NCBI GenBank assembly: GCA_963734125.1
Contig: CAVTGB010000018.1
Coordinates: 1-64,000, forward strand
Direction of reading: 5' to 3'
DNA from: DATARH01 sp963734125
GTDB lineage: Bacteria > Pseudomonadota > Alphaproteobacteria > ATCC43930 > CGMCC-115725
Length of the DNA stretch: 64,000 nucleotides
Each line of letters opens with the position of its first letter. Position 1 is the first letter of the stretch. The notes beneath the pieces were generated by a model that was not told the DNA's origin, made no database searches, and saw nothing but the letters and a program-made list of their open reading frames with translations. This document shows, one piece after another, positions 33,297 to 42,787 of this stretch. Both the position numbers and the translations under genes were made by a program.

Positions 33297-34811
33297 GTGA
33301 ACAGATTCGGTTTGTCGCAACGGCTTGAACTGCGCCAGAGCCAGGCTCTGGTGATGACGCCGCAGCTGCAGCAGGCGATCAAGATGCTGCAGCTCTCGAA
33401 CGTCGAGCTGGCCGAGTTTGTGGCGGCCGAGATCGAGCAGAACCCGCTGCTTGAACACGGCGAGCGCGATGCCGACGAGGCGCCGGTGACGGCGCCCGAT
33501 CCGGTTCCGGTGGAGACCAACGGTCATGCCGTGACGTTGCCCGAGGAGCTTGGCGGCGCGCTGGCCGGGGAGCTCGCCGGCGACACCGCCGACCACTGGC
33601 GCGATAGCTCGGGCGAGGAAGGTGACGGCTCCTTTGATCGCGGCGGCGATTCCCAACCCTGGCAGATCCGCGGCGGCGGCCGCGACGAAGAGGATAGGCG
33701 TGGCATCGACCAGGCCGCCGCGCGCCCCCAGACGCTGCGCGAGCATCTGATCGAGCAGATCGGCGCCGATCTCCCCGACATGGCCGATCGGGTCATCGCC
33801 TTTCACCTGCTCGACCAGCTCGACGAGGCGGGCTATCTGCGCGGTGGCCTTGATGGCGTGGCGGAGCGGCTGGGCTGTCCGCCCGCGCGGGTTGAGCGCG
33901 TGCTCGCCCGCTTGCAGGAGTTCGACCCGCCCGGGGTGTTTGCCCGCGATCTGCCGGAGTGCCTCGCCTTGCAGTTGCGCGACCGCAACCGGCTCGATCC
34001 GGCGATGCGGCTGCTCCTCGATAACCTGCCGCTGCTCGCGGCGCGGAACGCGCCGGCGCTGTTGCGGATCTGCGGGGTCGATGCCGAGGACCTCGCCGAT
34101 ATGGTGGCCGAGATCAAGTCGCTCGACCCGCGGCCGGGGCATGCTTTCGACCCGCCGCTGGCTCAGCCGGTTATTCCGGACATCATCATGCGGGCGCAGC
34201 CCGAGGGCAGTTGGCTCATTGAGCTGAATGCCGATACCCTGCCGCGCGTGCTGGTCAACAATCGCTATTACGCGCGGATCAGCCACGCGGTGCGCAGCAA
34301 GGACGAGCGCGAGTATCTGACCGACCGGCTGCACGCGGCGAACTGGCTGGTCAAATCGCTGCACCAGCGCGCCACCACGATCCTCAAGGTCGCCACCGAG
34401 ATCGTCAGCCAGCAGGACGGGTTTTTCCACCGCGGCGTGCAGGCGCTGCGGCCCTTAATCCTGCGCGATATTGCAGATGCGATCGGCATGCACGAGAGCA
34501 CGGTCAGCCGGGTCACGACCAACAAGTACATTGCGACCCCGCGGGGTCTCTTCGAATTGAAGTATTTCTTCACTTCATCGATCGCCGGTGCGGCTGGCGG
34601 CGACGCCCATTCGGCAGAGGCGGTCCGCTTCCGCATCCGCGGTCTTATTGACAGCGAGGTGTCGAACGCCCCCCTTTCGGACGAGCGGATCGTGGAATTA
34701 CTGCAAGGCCAAGGCGTTGATATAGCGCGCCGCACCGTGGCAAAGTACCGCGAAGCCATGCACATTCCCTCTTCGGTGCAGCGCCGCCGCGAAAAAATGT
34801 TGGCCCTGTGA
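33297..34811 (+). CDS. rpoN: RNA polymerase sigma-54 factor RpoN
   Basis: Sigma factor for -24/-12 promoters, 504 residues. Region I is Gln/Leu-rich (SQALVMTPQLQQAIKMLQL), region II is an acidic linker of about 90 residues, and the C-terminal DNA-binding part includes the HTH (MHESTVSRVTTNKYIATPRG) and the RpoN box (ARRTVAKYREAMHIPSS). GTG start at 33297 has GGGAG seven bases upstream. The order lptB-rpoN-hpf-ptsN is typical of Proteobacteria. Confidence 0.97.
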   Translation: MNRFGLSQRLELRQSQALVMTPQLQQAIKMLQLSNVELAEFVAAEIEQNPLLEHGERDADEAPVTAPDPVPVETNGHAVTLPEELGGALAGELAGDTADHWRDSSGEEGDGSFDRGGDSQPWQIRGGGRDEEDRRGIDQAAARPQTLREHLIEQIGADLPDMADRVIAFHLLDQLDEAGYLRGGLDGVAERLGCPPARVERVLARLQEFDPPGVFARDLPECLALQLRDRNRLDPAMRLLLDNLPLLAARNAPALLRICGVDAEDLADMVAEIKSLDPRPGHAFDPPLAQPVIPDIIMRAQPEGSWLIELNADTLPRVLVNNRYYARISHAVRSKDEREYLTDRLHAANWLVKSLHQRATTILKVATEIVSQQDGFFHRGVQALRPLILRDIADAIGMHESTVSRVTTNKYIATPRGLFELKYFFTSSIAGAAGGDAHSAEAVRFRIRGLIDSEVSNAPLSDERIVELLQGQGVDIARRTVAKYREAMHIPSSVQRRREKMLAL

Positions 34812-34964
34812 AACCCCCTCGCGAGCCCCGCGCTTGACCCTGCTCCGCGTCATGCCCATGTCGCTCCAGCGGCCTCGCTTTGACCCTCGTTGGCGAGTGC
34901 GGCCGGAACCGGCAAAGGCGGCGGCGCCACGCGCGGCCCCGCCAGGAATCAATGGTTTTCAGCC

Positions 34965-35582
34965 ATGCAGCTGACCGTCACCGGCAAGCAGGTCGATGTT
35001 GGCAACGCGCTTCGGCGCCACGTCGAGGCGGCGCTCGACACCCTGCTCGGCAAATATTTTGGCACCGCCATCGAAGCGCATGTCGTCTTCGCCCGCGAAG
35101 CGCATCTGATCCATGCCGAGATTTCGCTGCATATCGGGCGCGGCATCGTCGTCAACAGCAGTGCCGTGGCGAGCGATCATTACCCGGCCTTCGACGCCGC
35201 GGCTGAGCGCCTGGCAAAGCAGTTGCGGCGCTATAAGCGCCGGCTGCACGAAGATCATGGCAGGGCGCGGGCGCCCGCCGAGAGGCGTGAGATAGCGCGA
35301 TCCTTCGTTCTCGCCCCGGTGGACGAGGAGGCCGACACCGACGAAGGCGCGGCGGCGGACGACGCCGCTCCGGTCGTGGTCGCCGAGATGAGCACCGAGC
35401 TGCCGCGCCTCACCGTCGGCGAAGCGGCGATGCGGCTCGACCTTGCCGATCTGCCGGTCCTCTTGTTCCGCAACCGCACGCATGGCGAACTCAACCTCGT
35501 TTACCGACGCGGCGACGGCAACATCGGGTGGATCGATCCGGCGTTCGCGAAGGGCCGCGGCTCGGGGCCCGGCGCACGGTGA
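34965..35582 (+). CDS. hpf: Ribosome hibernation promoting factor, long form
   Basis: Binds the 30S subunit in stationary phase and dimerises ribosomes. The N-terminal S30AE domain reads MQLTVTGKQVDVGNALRRHVE through residue about 100, and the C-terminal dimerisation domain has MRLDLADLPVLLFRNRTHGELNLVYRR-type sequence (residues about 150-195), defining the long form of 205 residues. ATG 34965 was chosen as the conserved start. It is followed directly by ptsN with an overlapping stop/start. Confidence 0.94.
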   Translation: MQLTVTGKQVDVGNALRRHVEAALDTLLGKYFGTAIEAHVVFAREAHLIHAEISLHIGRGIVVNSSAVASDHYPAFDAAAERLAKQLRRYKRRLHEDHGRARAPAERREIARSFVLAPVDEEADTDEGAAADDAAPVVVAEMSTELPRLTVGEAAMRLDLADLPVLLFRNRTHGELNLVYRRGDGNIGWIDPAFAKGRGSGPGAR

Positions 35583-36046
35583 TGGAAATCGCCGATCTGC
35601 TGGTCCCGCGCGGCGTGATCGCGCAGCTGCGCGTCACCAACAAGAAGGGCGCGCTCCAGGATATCGCCCGGCGTGCCGCCTCCCTGACCGGGGTCGCCGA
35701 GCGCCGCATTTACGATGTCCTGACCGAGCGCGAGCGGCTCGGATCGACCGGGATCGGCCGCGGCATCGCCATCCCGCACGGCAAGCTCGCCGAATTGACC
35801 CGCCTCTACGGCCTCTTCGCGCGGCTGGAGCGGCCGATTGCGTTCGATGCGATCGACGATCAGCCGGTCGATCTGGTGTTCGTGCTCTTGGCACCGGTCG
35901 AGGCCGGCGCCGAGCATCTCCGGGCGCTCGCCCGGGTCTCGCGCCTGTTGCGCGACGCGGCAATCTGCCAGAAGCTGCGCGGCTCGGACAATGCCGACGC
36001 GCTCTACGCGCTGCTCACCGACCGCACCGAAAGCCACGCCGCCTAG
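35582..36046 (+). CDS. ptsN: Nitrogen regulatory PTS IIA protein PtsN
   Basis: Phosphoacceptor of the regulatory nitrogen-PTS, 154 residues. The phospho-accepting His is in GIAIPHGKLAEL, and the later stretch DLVFVLLAPVEAGAEHL is typical. The protein works with PtsP and NPr to modulate potassium transport, nitrogen and stress regulation. ATG 35582 overlaps the hpf stop, so both are translated from one message. Confidence 0.95.
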   Translation: MEIADLLVPRGVIAQLRVTNKKGALQDIARRAASLTGVAERRIYDVLTERERLGSTGIGRGIAIPHGKLAELTRLYGLFARLERPIAFDAIDDQPVDLVFVLLAPVEAGAEHLRALARVSRLLRDAAICQKLRGSDNADALYALLTDRTESHAA

Positions 36047-36065
36047 CGACGCTGCGTTTGCCGGT

Positions 36066-36467
36066 TTATCGCCGAGGGAGTGGTCGCAGGGCGCCGATCG
36101 CGTCCTCGGTGTATTCGATATTCCCGTCCCAATAACCGATCAGCGCGTCCTTATTCAGCTCGATCCACTCGGCCAACAGAGCCAGATCATCGGGACCGAG
36201 CAACCCTCGGATTACGCGAATATTCGGCCGCAGTGCGACAGTGACCATTTCCGAGGGCCGCACTTTGGCGCTGCGCGCGATCTTCACTCGGACATCGTGC
36301 CGGGCCCCGCCTTTTTGTGAGATGAAAACGACAAACGGCAGGCCTGTTCGCTCCGGACGCAAGTTCGCCATGTCGAAAAGGGCCTGTCCCTCAACCTCGT
36401 CAGCGGCGCCGGCGGGCCTCACCGGCTTGCGCTGAGGCGCTGCCAAAGACGGGCTCTTGGCGGGCAT
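36066..36467 (-). CDS. Hypothetical protein, about 133 aa, downstream of acs
   Basis: Unrecognised soluble protein. After a disordered N-terminus (MPAKSPSLAAPQRKPVRP) it has a compact alpha/beta region with VVFISQKGGARHDVRVKIA, a strand-rich centre and an end containing LALLAEWIELNKDALIGYWDG. This end resembles small proteins of the DUF4160 type by pattern only. It sits 41 bases after the acs stop in the same orientation and converges with ptsN. The start is ATG 36467 or GTG 36470; the long upstream extension of the same frame is only a shadow of acs. Confidence 0.6.
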   Translation of the reverse strand: MPAKSPSLAAPQRKPVRPAGAADEVEGQALFDMANLRPERTGLPFVVFISQKGGARHDVRVKIARSAKVRPSEMVTVALRPNIRVIRGLLGPDDLALLAEWIELNKDALIGYWDGNIEYTEDAIGALRPLPRR

Positions 36468-36508
36468 CACGTCCTCGCGCGGTTCATCGGGGTTGGTTTC
36501 GTCATTTG

Positions 36509-38548
36509 TTAGACGGTCACCATCCGGCGCAGCTCCTCGACGATTTCGGGGTTGGCCAGCGTCGAGACGTCGCCCGCATCCTGGCCGCTCGATATCGCCG
36601 CCAGCACCCGGCGCATGATCTTGCCCGACCGGGTCTTCGGCATGTCGGGCACGATCCAGACATGGGCCGGGCGGGCGATCGGGCCGATCTCCGAGACGAC
36701 GGCGTCGGAAATCTTCTTGTGCAATTCCGGAGTTGAGTGGAGGCCGGTCTTGAGCGCGACATAGAGGTCGGGAACCCGGCCCTTGATCGCATCGGCGACC
36801 GGCACCACCGCCGCCTCGACGACTTCGGGAACCGTGAGCGCGGCCAATTCGATCTCCTTGGTGCCGAGGCGGTGGCCGGCGACATTGATCACGTCGTCGA
36901 TGCGCCCGAGGATCCGGTAATAGCCGTCCGCAGCCTGCACCGCCCCGTCGCCGGCGAAATACGGCCAGTCGCGCCAATCCTTGCTGTTTCTGTCCTTGCA
37001 ATAGCGCGCGTAGTACTGCGCGACGAAGCGGTCGGGGTCGCCCCAGATCGTCTGGAAAATGCCGGGCCAGGGGTTCTGGATGCAGATATTTCCGGCCCGG
37101 CCGGCGCCCTTGGGGATCTCGTTGCCGTCGTCGTCGTAGATCACCGGGTGGATGCCGGGAACCGCCGGTCCGGCGCTGCCCGGCTTCATCGCCCCCAATG
37201 CCGGCACCGTGCTGCACAGAAAGCCGCCGTTCTCGGTCTGCCACCAGGTGTCGACGATGACGGCCTCACCCTTGCCGACGACGCTGTGATACCAGCGCCA
37301 GACCTCGGGCTCGATCGGCTCGCCGACCGTCGTCATGTGCTTGAAGCTGTAATTATAGTTGTTCGGCTCGTCGGGCCCGGCGCGGCGCAGCGCCCGGATC
37401 GCGGTGGGCGAGGTATGAAAGATGTTGACGTCGAGCTCTTCGGCGATCCGCCACGGGCGGCCGGCGTCGGGATAGGTCGGCACGCCCTCGTAGATGACCG
37501 AGGAGGCGCCGAGCGCCAGCGGCCCGTAAACGATATACGAATGCCCGGTGATCCAGCCGATGTCCGCCATGCACCAGTAAACATCCTCGGGATGGATGTC
37601 CTGGATGTACTTCGAGGTGCCGGCGACATAGGCGAGATACCCGCCGGTACTGTGCTGGCACCCCTTCGGCCGCCCGGTCGTGCCGCTCGTATACATCAGG
37701 AACAGCGGCGCCTCCGCCGGCATCTGTTCCGGCTCGACCCGGTGGCCGCGATATTTCGGAAGCACGTCGTTGACGATGTGGTCGCGGCCATGCACCGGCG
37801 GGAACTTGCTTGTGTAGCTCCCCGGATGGCGCTGCCAGATCAGCACCTTCTCGACCGCGTGCCCCTGCGCTGCGGCGTCCTCGGCGGCGATGTCGGCCTT
37901 CTCCTTCTGGTCTTGCGGGTTGCCGCCGCGGTAGTAGGAATCCATCGTGATCAGGACGCGGCTCTGCGAGTCGACGATGCGGTCGGCGCAGGCCTTGCCG
38001 CTGAACCCGCTGAACACCTGGCTGTGGATGACCCCGAGCCGGGCGCAGGCGAGCATCGCGATCGGCAGCTCGGCGACCATCGGCATGTGCAGGGTCGCCC
38101 GGTCGCCCGCCTTCAGCCCGCAGAAATCCCGGAGAAGCGCGGCAAACTTGTTCACCCGGACATACAGCTCCTGATAGGTGATGTGTTGGATCGCCTCGTT
38201 TTCGAGTTCCGGGACAAAATGGATCGCGGTCTTGTTCTTGTTCTTTGCCAGATGGCGATCGACGCAATTGTAGCTCGCGTTGATCCGGCCGCCGACAAAC
38301 CATTTCCAGAACGGCGCGTTGCTGGTGTCGAGGGTTTTGTCCCAGCGCTTGTACCAGTCCAGGAGGTCGGCATACTCGGTGAAGCATTCGGGAAACTTGT
38401 CGAGCGCGAAGCGCTGGTAGACGTTCTTGTCGGTCAGATTGGCCTGGGCGATGAACTTGGGCGAAGGCTCATATTTTTTTTCTTCCTGCCAATGCACCGC
38501 AATCTCGGCTTCGGAAACGTCGATATGTTCGGGGATCTGATCTGCCAT
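36509..38548 (-). CDS. acs: Acetyl-CoA synthetase
   Basis: AMP-forming ligase activating acetate, 679 residues. The AMP-binding signature YTSGTTGRPKG, the substrate pocket segment VIVDTWWQTENGG, the A5-A7 stretch GDGAVQAADGYYRILGRIDDVINVAGHR, and the C-terminal PKTRSGKIMRRVL with the acetylatable lysine are all seen. Start MADQIPEHIDVSE at 38548 gives the usual N-terminus; the frame is open further upstream but without a family match. Acts with acetate uptake in the glyoxylate or PHA pathways. Confidence 0.97.
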   Translation of the reverse strand: MADQIPEHIDVSEAEIAVHWQEEKKYEPSPKFIAQANLTDKNVYQRFALDKFPECFTEYADLLDWYKRWDKTLDTSNAPFWKWFVGGRINASYNCVDRHLAKNKNKTAIHFVPELENEAIQHITYQELYVRVNKFAALLRDFCGLKAGDRATLHMPMVAELPIAMLACARLGVIHSQVFSGFSGKACADRIVDSQSRVLITMDSYYRGGNPQDQKEKADIAAEDAAAQGHAVEKVLIWQRHPGSYTSKFPPVHGRDHIVNDVLPKYRGHRVEPEQMPAEAPLFLMYTSGTTGRPKGCQHSTGGYLAYVAGTSKYIQDIHPEDVYWCMADIGWITGHSYIVYGPLALGASSVIYEGVPTYPDAGRPWRIAEELDVNIFHTSPTAIRALRRAGPDEPNNYNYSFKHMTTVGEPIEPEVWRWYHSVVGKGEAVIVDTWWQTENGGFLCSTVPALGAMKPGSAGPAVPGIHPVIYDDDGNEIPKGAGRAGNICIQNPWPGIFQTIWGDPDRFVAQYYARYCKDRNSKDWRDWPYFAGDGAVQAADGYYRILGRIDDVINVAGHRLGTKEIELAALTVPEVVEAAVVPVADAIKGRVPDLYVALKTGLHSTPELHKKISDAVVSEIGPIARPAHVWIVPDMPKTRSGKIMRRVLAAISSGQDAGDVSTLANPEIVEELRRMVTV

Positions 38549-38683
38549 TCCCTGCTCTCCCAAGATCGGCGGCGGCGGTGCAGCTCGCCCGGATATCTCA
38601 AACGATGCGGACCCGAGTGTACGACGAACGGCCGGGGTTTTGAAGCGGCCGGCCAATCGTGGCCGGGCCGGCGGCACAGGCGC

Positions 38684-39097
38684 CTACCCGGTGACCCCCG
38701 CCATCCGGCAGATCACCGACCATTCCGCCTCGCTCACCGGGCACACCGAAAGGCGCGACTGGCGCAACAGCGAAAACCCCGCGAGTTCGGGCACCCCCTT
38801 CATCTCGGCGAGGCTCACCGGCTGCTTGACCGGCATCACCGGGGCGACATCGACCATGCCGAACTTGCCGCTCGGGTCGCCCGGATCGGGATAGAAGGTG
38901 CGGACGATCTCGACGATGCCGACAATGTCCTTGCCCTCGTTCGAATGATAGAAAAAGGCCCGGTCACCCTGTTGCATCGCCTTCAAATTGTTCGCCGCCT
39001 GAAAATTGCGCACCCCGTCCCAGTGGGTACGGCCATCGGCGACCATGCGATCCCAGGAATATTTCGCCGGCTCGGATTTCAAGAGCCAATAGGCCAT
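38684..39097 (-). CDS. EVE domain-containing protein
   Basis: Small PUA-like EVE-domain protein, 137 residues, similar to the eukaryotic THYN1 group. The start AYWLLKSEPAKYSWDRMVADG and the core NLKAMQQGDRAFFYHSNEGKDIVGIVEIV are diagnostic. EVE domains bind modified bases in DNA or RNA (family knowledge). In bacteria they often occur alone next to housekeeping genes, as here; no restriction or defence genes are adjacent. Confidence 0.92.
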   Translation of the reverse strand: MAYWLLKSEPAKYSWDRMVADGRTHWDGVRNFQAANNLKAMQQGDRAFFYHSNEGKDIVGIVEIVRTFYPDPGDPSGKFGMVDVAPVMPVKQPVSLAEMKGVPELAGFSLLRQSRLSVCPVSEAEWSVICRMAGVTG

Positions 39098-39221
39098 CGC
39101 ACATTTCCCCCGTTGAGCCCAGAGGATAGACCCTAGCAGCGGTTTCTCCCTCCCGACCAGTCCCGCGCGGTGCTATGATGCGCTGATCGGCGGCAATCGA
39201 CGCCATGCAATGGAGGGCACG

Positions 39222-40274
39222 ATGGGCGACATTCTCGGGATCGGCGTTACACATTATCCCGGCCTCATCCAGTCCGACCAGCAGATGGCCGGGCTCTTGG
39301 ACCGCACGCTCAACAGCGACCAGGTGCCCGATCAGATGAAGGACCCGGCGCGCTGGCCGGCGCAGATGCGCAAGGAATGGGCCGATCCCCTCGCCGCGGC
39401 GAAGGAGCATCGGGCGCGGCTCGTCAACGGGTTCCGCAAGTGCCGCGAGGCGTTGGACGCCTTCAAACCCGATTTCGTGCTGATCTGGGGCGACGACCAG
39501 TACGAGAATTTTCGCGAGGACGGGGTGCCGTCGTTCTGCGTCTTCGCCCTCGACAGCGTCGATTCCAGGCCCTATGCCCGCGCCGGCCGGCCGAGCGAGA
39601 ACATCTGGGGCGAAGGCAAGGACACCGTCATCCACACCAAGGGCCATCACGCCGCCGCCTCGACCCTGGCGGCCAAGCTGATCGCTGCCGATTACGATGT
39701 CAGCTACGCCTACCGCATGCGCTACGAGAACGGCCTGCCGCATGCCTTCATCAACACGCTCCTCTACCTCGATTACGACCGCAAAGGCTTCCCCTATCCG
39801 GTCGTGCCGTTCCATGTGAACTGCTATGGGTCTTCGGTCATCGCCAAGCGCGGCTCGACGGCGCATTTGACGGGCGACGCCGACCCCAACCTGGTCGATC
39901 CGCCGGGCCCCAACCCTGGGCGCTGTTTCGATGTCGGGGGCGCGGTGGCGCGCGCGCTCGCCGACAGCCCGTGGCGGGTCGCGCTCGTCGCCTCGTCGAG
40001 CTGGTCGCACGCGTTCCTGACCCCAAAGAACCATTACCTCTATCCCGACAATGCGAGCGACCGGGCGCGTTTCGACGAACTAGCCTCGGGTAAGCTCGCG
40101 CGCTGGCGCGAGCTGTCGACCGCGGAGATCGAGGATGCCGGCCAGCAGGAGTTCCTCAACTGGGTCTGCCTCGGCGGCGCCATGCACGCGCTCGGCCGCG
40201 AGCCCCAGATCGTCGATTATATCGAGAGCTATATCTTCAACTCCGACAAGTGCTTCGCCCTGTTCCCGGGGTGA
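39222..40274 (+). CDS. LigB-type class III extradiol dioxygenase family protein
   Basis: Non-heme iron ring-cleavage dioxygenase fold, 350 residues. Candidate metal ligands are in GVTHYPGL, TKGHHAAAS and SSWSHAFL; LIWGDDQYENF is a family stretch. These proteins appear in aromatic or gallate-like degradation clusters, but no ring-hydroxylating genes are beside it; the nearest neighbour is an alpha/beta hydrolase. ATG 39222 is favoured by GGAGGGC about 5-10 bases upstream over the ATG at 39210. Confidence 0.82.
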   Translation: MGDILGIGVTHYPGLIQSDQQMAGLLDRTLNSDQVPDQMKDPARWPAQMRKEWADPLAAAKEHRARLVNGFRKCREALDAFKPDFVLIWGDDQYENFREDGVPSFCVFALDSVDSRPYARAGRPSENIWGEGKDTVIHTKGHHAAASTLAAKLIAADYDVSYAYRMRYENGLPHAFINTLLYLDYDRKGFPYPVVPFHVNCYGSSVIAKRGSTAHLTGDADPNLVDPPGPNPGRCFDVGGAVARALADSPWRVALVASSSWSHAFLTPKNHYLYPDNASDRARFDELASGKLARWRELSTAEIEDAGQQEFLNWVCLGGAMHALGREPQIVDYIESYIFNSDKCFALFPG

Positions 40275-40304
40275 GCCTCCGCATTTCCCATTGCTGACTG
40301 CCCA

Positions 40305-40420
40305 CACCCCAACCCTCTCCCCGCAAACGGCGCAAACGGGGAGAGGCAGTTCCGGCAGCGCGCTTGCAAATCCTCGCCCCAGCTGCGGGGAGAGGGTGCC
40401 GAGCGTAGCGAGGCGGGTGA
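40305..40420. repeat. Interspersed palindromic repeat (GGGAGAGGGT type)
   Basis: ACCCTCTCCCCGC (40312-40324) pairs perfectly with GCGGGGAGAGGGT (40385-40397). Inside is a smaller hairpin (CCCCG...CGGGG around 40319-40341). After the right arm comes GCCGAGCGTAGCGAGGCGGGTGAG. The same right-hand pattern (GAGGGTGCCG...CGGGTGAG) recurs in the 95-bp element at 57496-57590, so both belong to one family of non-coding repeats. Confidence 0.8.
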
Positions 40421-40456
40421 GCGGCCGCCCGCGAGCGCTCAACTGTACGGGGGCAT

Positions 40457-41371
40457 ATGGTGCAAGCGGCGACCGACGAACCCGACAATAAAAAGGCGCG
40501 CGTCTTTCTCGACTACACCCAGGCTGAGCTCGACGCGGCCTACGACCAGGCTGCCTATCAGCCCAACATTCAGCAGCTGAGAGATCGCTGGGTTACCAAC
40601 AGCGAGCGCACCCGCGCCCGCATCGGCCTGCCCGAGCGGCGCGCCTACGGCCCGGGCGCGATCGAGGGGCTCGACATTTTCCGGACGATGGCGCCTGCGC
40701 CAGCCCCGGTCTTCGTCTTCATCCACGGCGGGGCGTGGCGGGCGGGCCGGGCCGCCGGGTATGCAGCGCCGGCCGAGATGTTCATCCGCGCCGGCGCCCA
40801 TTACGTCGCGCCGGATTTCGCCTGGGTGCAGGATTGCGGCGGCAGCCTGTTGCCGATCGCCGACCAGGTGCGCCGCGCCATCGCCTGGGTCTACCGGAAC
40901 GCCAGAAGCTTTGGCGGCGATCCCGACCGGGTCTATGTCGGCGGCCATTCGTCAGGCGCGCATCTGGCCGCCGTCGCGCTGACCACCGATTGGCGGCGCG
41001 CCTTCGACCTGCCGCCGGACATCATCAGGGGCGGGTTATGCAGCAGCGGCATGTACGACCTGGCGCCGGTCCGGCTGTCGCATCGCTCCTCTTACGTAAA
41101 ATTTACCGACGAGATGGTGGCGATGCTCAGCCCGCTGCGTCATCTCGACCAGCTGCGCGCGCCGTTGATCGTGGCGTACGGCACCTACGAAACGCCCGAG
41201 TTCCAGCGCCAGGCGCGCGACTTCGCCGCCGCCTTGCGCGCTGCCGGGAAGCCGGTCGAATTGATTGTCGGCGACAATTACAGTCACCTCGAGCTGCCCG
41301 AAACGCTGTGCAATCCGTATGGGCTCCTAGGCAGCGCCGTCCTTGAGCAGATGGGCCTTGCCCGCGTCTGA
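40457..41371 (+). CDS. Alpha/beta hydrolase, kynurenine formamidase/arylesterase-like
   Basis: Alpha/beta hydrolase of 304 residues. The oxyanion motif is FIHGGAW, the nucleophile elbow is GGHSSGAHLAAV, the acid residue likely lies in YGTYETPEF, and the His in NYSHLELPETL. N-terminal sequence (VFLDYTQAELDAAYDQAAY) matches arylformamidase-like bacterial proteins. Substrate unknown; the neighbouring LigB-like dioxygenase suggests a small-molecule degradation role, weakly. Confidence 0.85.
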   Translation: MVQAATDEPDNKKARVFLDYTQAELDAAYDQAAYQPNIQQLRDRWVTNSERTRARIGLPERRAYGPGAIEGLDIFRTMAPAPAPVFVFIHGGAWRAGRAAGYAAPAEMFIRAGAHYVAPDFAWVQDCGGSLLPIADQVRRAIAWVYRNARSFGGDPDRVYVGGHSSGAHLAAVALTTDWRRAFDLPPDIIRGGLCSSGMYDLAPVRLSHRSSYVKFTDEMVAMLSPLRHLDQLRAPLIVAYGTYETPEFQRQARDFAAALRAAGKPVELIVGDNYSHLELPETLCNPYGLLGSAVLEQMGLARV

Positions 41372-41494
41372 GTACGAGCCGCGCCGATTGTTGCTTGAGG
41401 CTGGCCCGCAGCCCTCTGATCGCGCTAGAGTCTTGCAGTTTTTGATCGGCGAGCCGGTGCCGGCGGTTCGTGCTGAATTGGGGAGGGTGGCGGA

Positions 41495-42787
41495 ATGGAG
41501 AGCATTAAGACGCACAACGGCCCTGGGCAGGGCCTGGTGATTACCCGCCGCCGCGTGCTGGCGAGCGGCGCCGCTGCACTGGGTGGAGCGGGCGTTGCCG
41601 CCGGGCCCTGGCGCGTTGCCCTCGGCCAGGCCAAAAAGCCGTACCGGATCGGCACCGAGCAACCGCTGACCGGGGTTGCCGCATTGGGCGGCAAGACAGC
41701 GTTGATCGGATTGCAGATGGCGGTCGATCGCATCAACAAGGCGGGCGGCATTCTCGGCCGGCCGGTCGAACTGATTGTCGCCGACGACGAATCGAAGCCC
41801 GATACCGGACGCCGTGCGGTCGAGAAGCTGGTCACCGAAGACAATATCGACGTCCATGTCGGCGGCTATCTGTCGAATATCTGTCTCGCCTGCACGCCGG
41901 TCTTCATCGAGCACAAGGTCGTCAACATGATCAGCGTCTGTCTCGACACGACGCTGACGACCAGCAAGTGCAATCGCTACACCTTCCGGCCCTTTGATTT
42001 CGCCCCGGCGCAAGCGAAGGCGTTCGCCCCCTATCTCGTCAACAAGATGGGCAAGAAGTGGCAGATCGCCTTTGCCGACTATTCATGGGGTCAATCGACC
42101 CGCGACGCCTATGCGGCCGAGATCAAGAAGAATGGCGGCGAGGTCGTCGGCACGATCGGCATCCCGCTCGGCACCGCCGACATGACGCCGTTCCTGTCGA
42201 AGATCAGCGGCGATTTCGACGGACTGTTCTTCATCTTTTTCGGCCCCGACGCGATCCACATCATCAACCAGGGCTATGACCTCGGTCTTGCCAAGAAATA
42301 CAAATGGGCCGGTGACGGGGCCATGGCCGCGTCGAGCCAGCTTCCGGCGCTCGGCGACAAGATCGAAGGCTTTGTCGGGATCGACCGCTATGTGCCGGTT
42401 TTCGATCCTCCGCTCGATACGCCGGAACTGCACGCCTTCTTCGACGAGGCGGTCGACCGCATGAAGAAGGCCGGGACTGGCGAACGACGCTGCCCGACCG
42501 CTATGTCCAATCGAATTACGAGGCGATGAACGCGGTCAAGATCGGGATCGAGAAATCGGGCTTCCAGGGCCGCGCCGACACCGACAAATTGATCGCCGCC
42601 CTCGAAGGGCTCGAGATGAAGGAGAGCGCCGACTTCCCGACAGGGCGACAAGATGCTGCGCAAGGAAGACCACCAGGCGTTCGTGCGCGAGATCATCTTC
42701 GAGATGAAGGGCGGCACCTACAAGGTCCAGGAAACGATCCCCTGGCAGAAGACGGTGGTGCCGCCGGCCTGCACCTTTACCGCCTAG
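41495..42787 (+). CDS. Branched-chain amino-acid-type ABC substrate-binding protein, frameshifted twice
   Basis: Periplasmic-binding protein of the Leu/Ile/Val (or amide/urea-like) class. A Tat-like leader (TRRRVLASGAAALGG) precedes GTEQPLTGVAALGGKTALIGLQMAVDRIN, the family start. The frame shifts near 42,475 (into LPDRYVQSNYEAMNAVKIG) and again near 42,638 (into GDKMLRKEDHQAFVREI), after which it reads to FTA and the stop at 42785-42787. With frame repair the protein is about 430 residues and complete. The stop abuts the ATG of the following ATPase. Permease genes that normally lie between are missing. Confidence 0.8.

Noticed and set aside
38684..39097. EVE protein as part of a modification-dependent defence system
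   Set aside because: The neighbours are acs and a dioxygenase; no McrB-like, helicase or nuclease domains adjoin.
36737..39136. An 800-codon plus-strand open frame opposite acs
   Set aside because: Long antisense frames are expected in GC-rich genes; the minus strand encodes an unmistakable acetyl-CoA synthetase and EVE protein over the same stretch.
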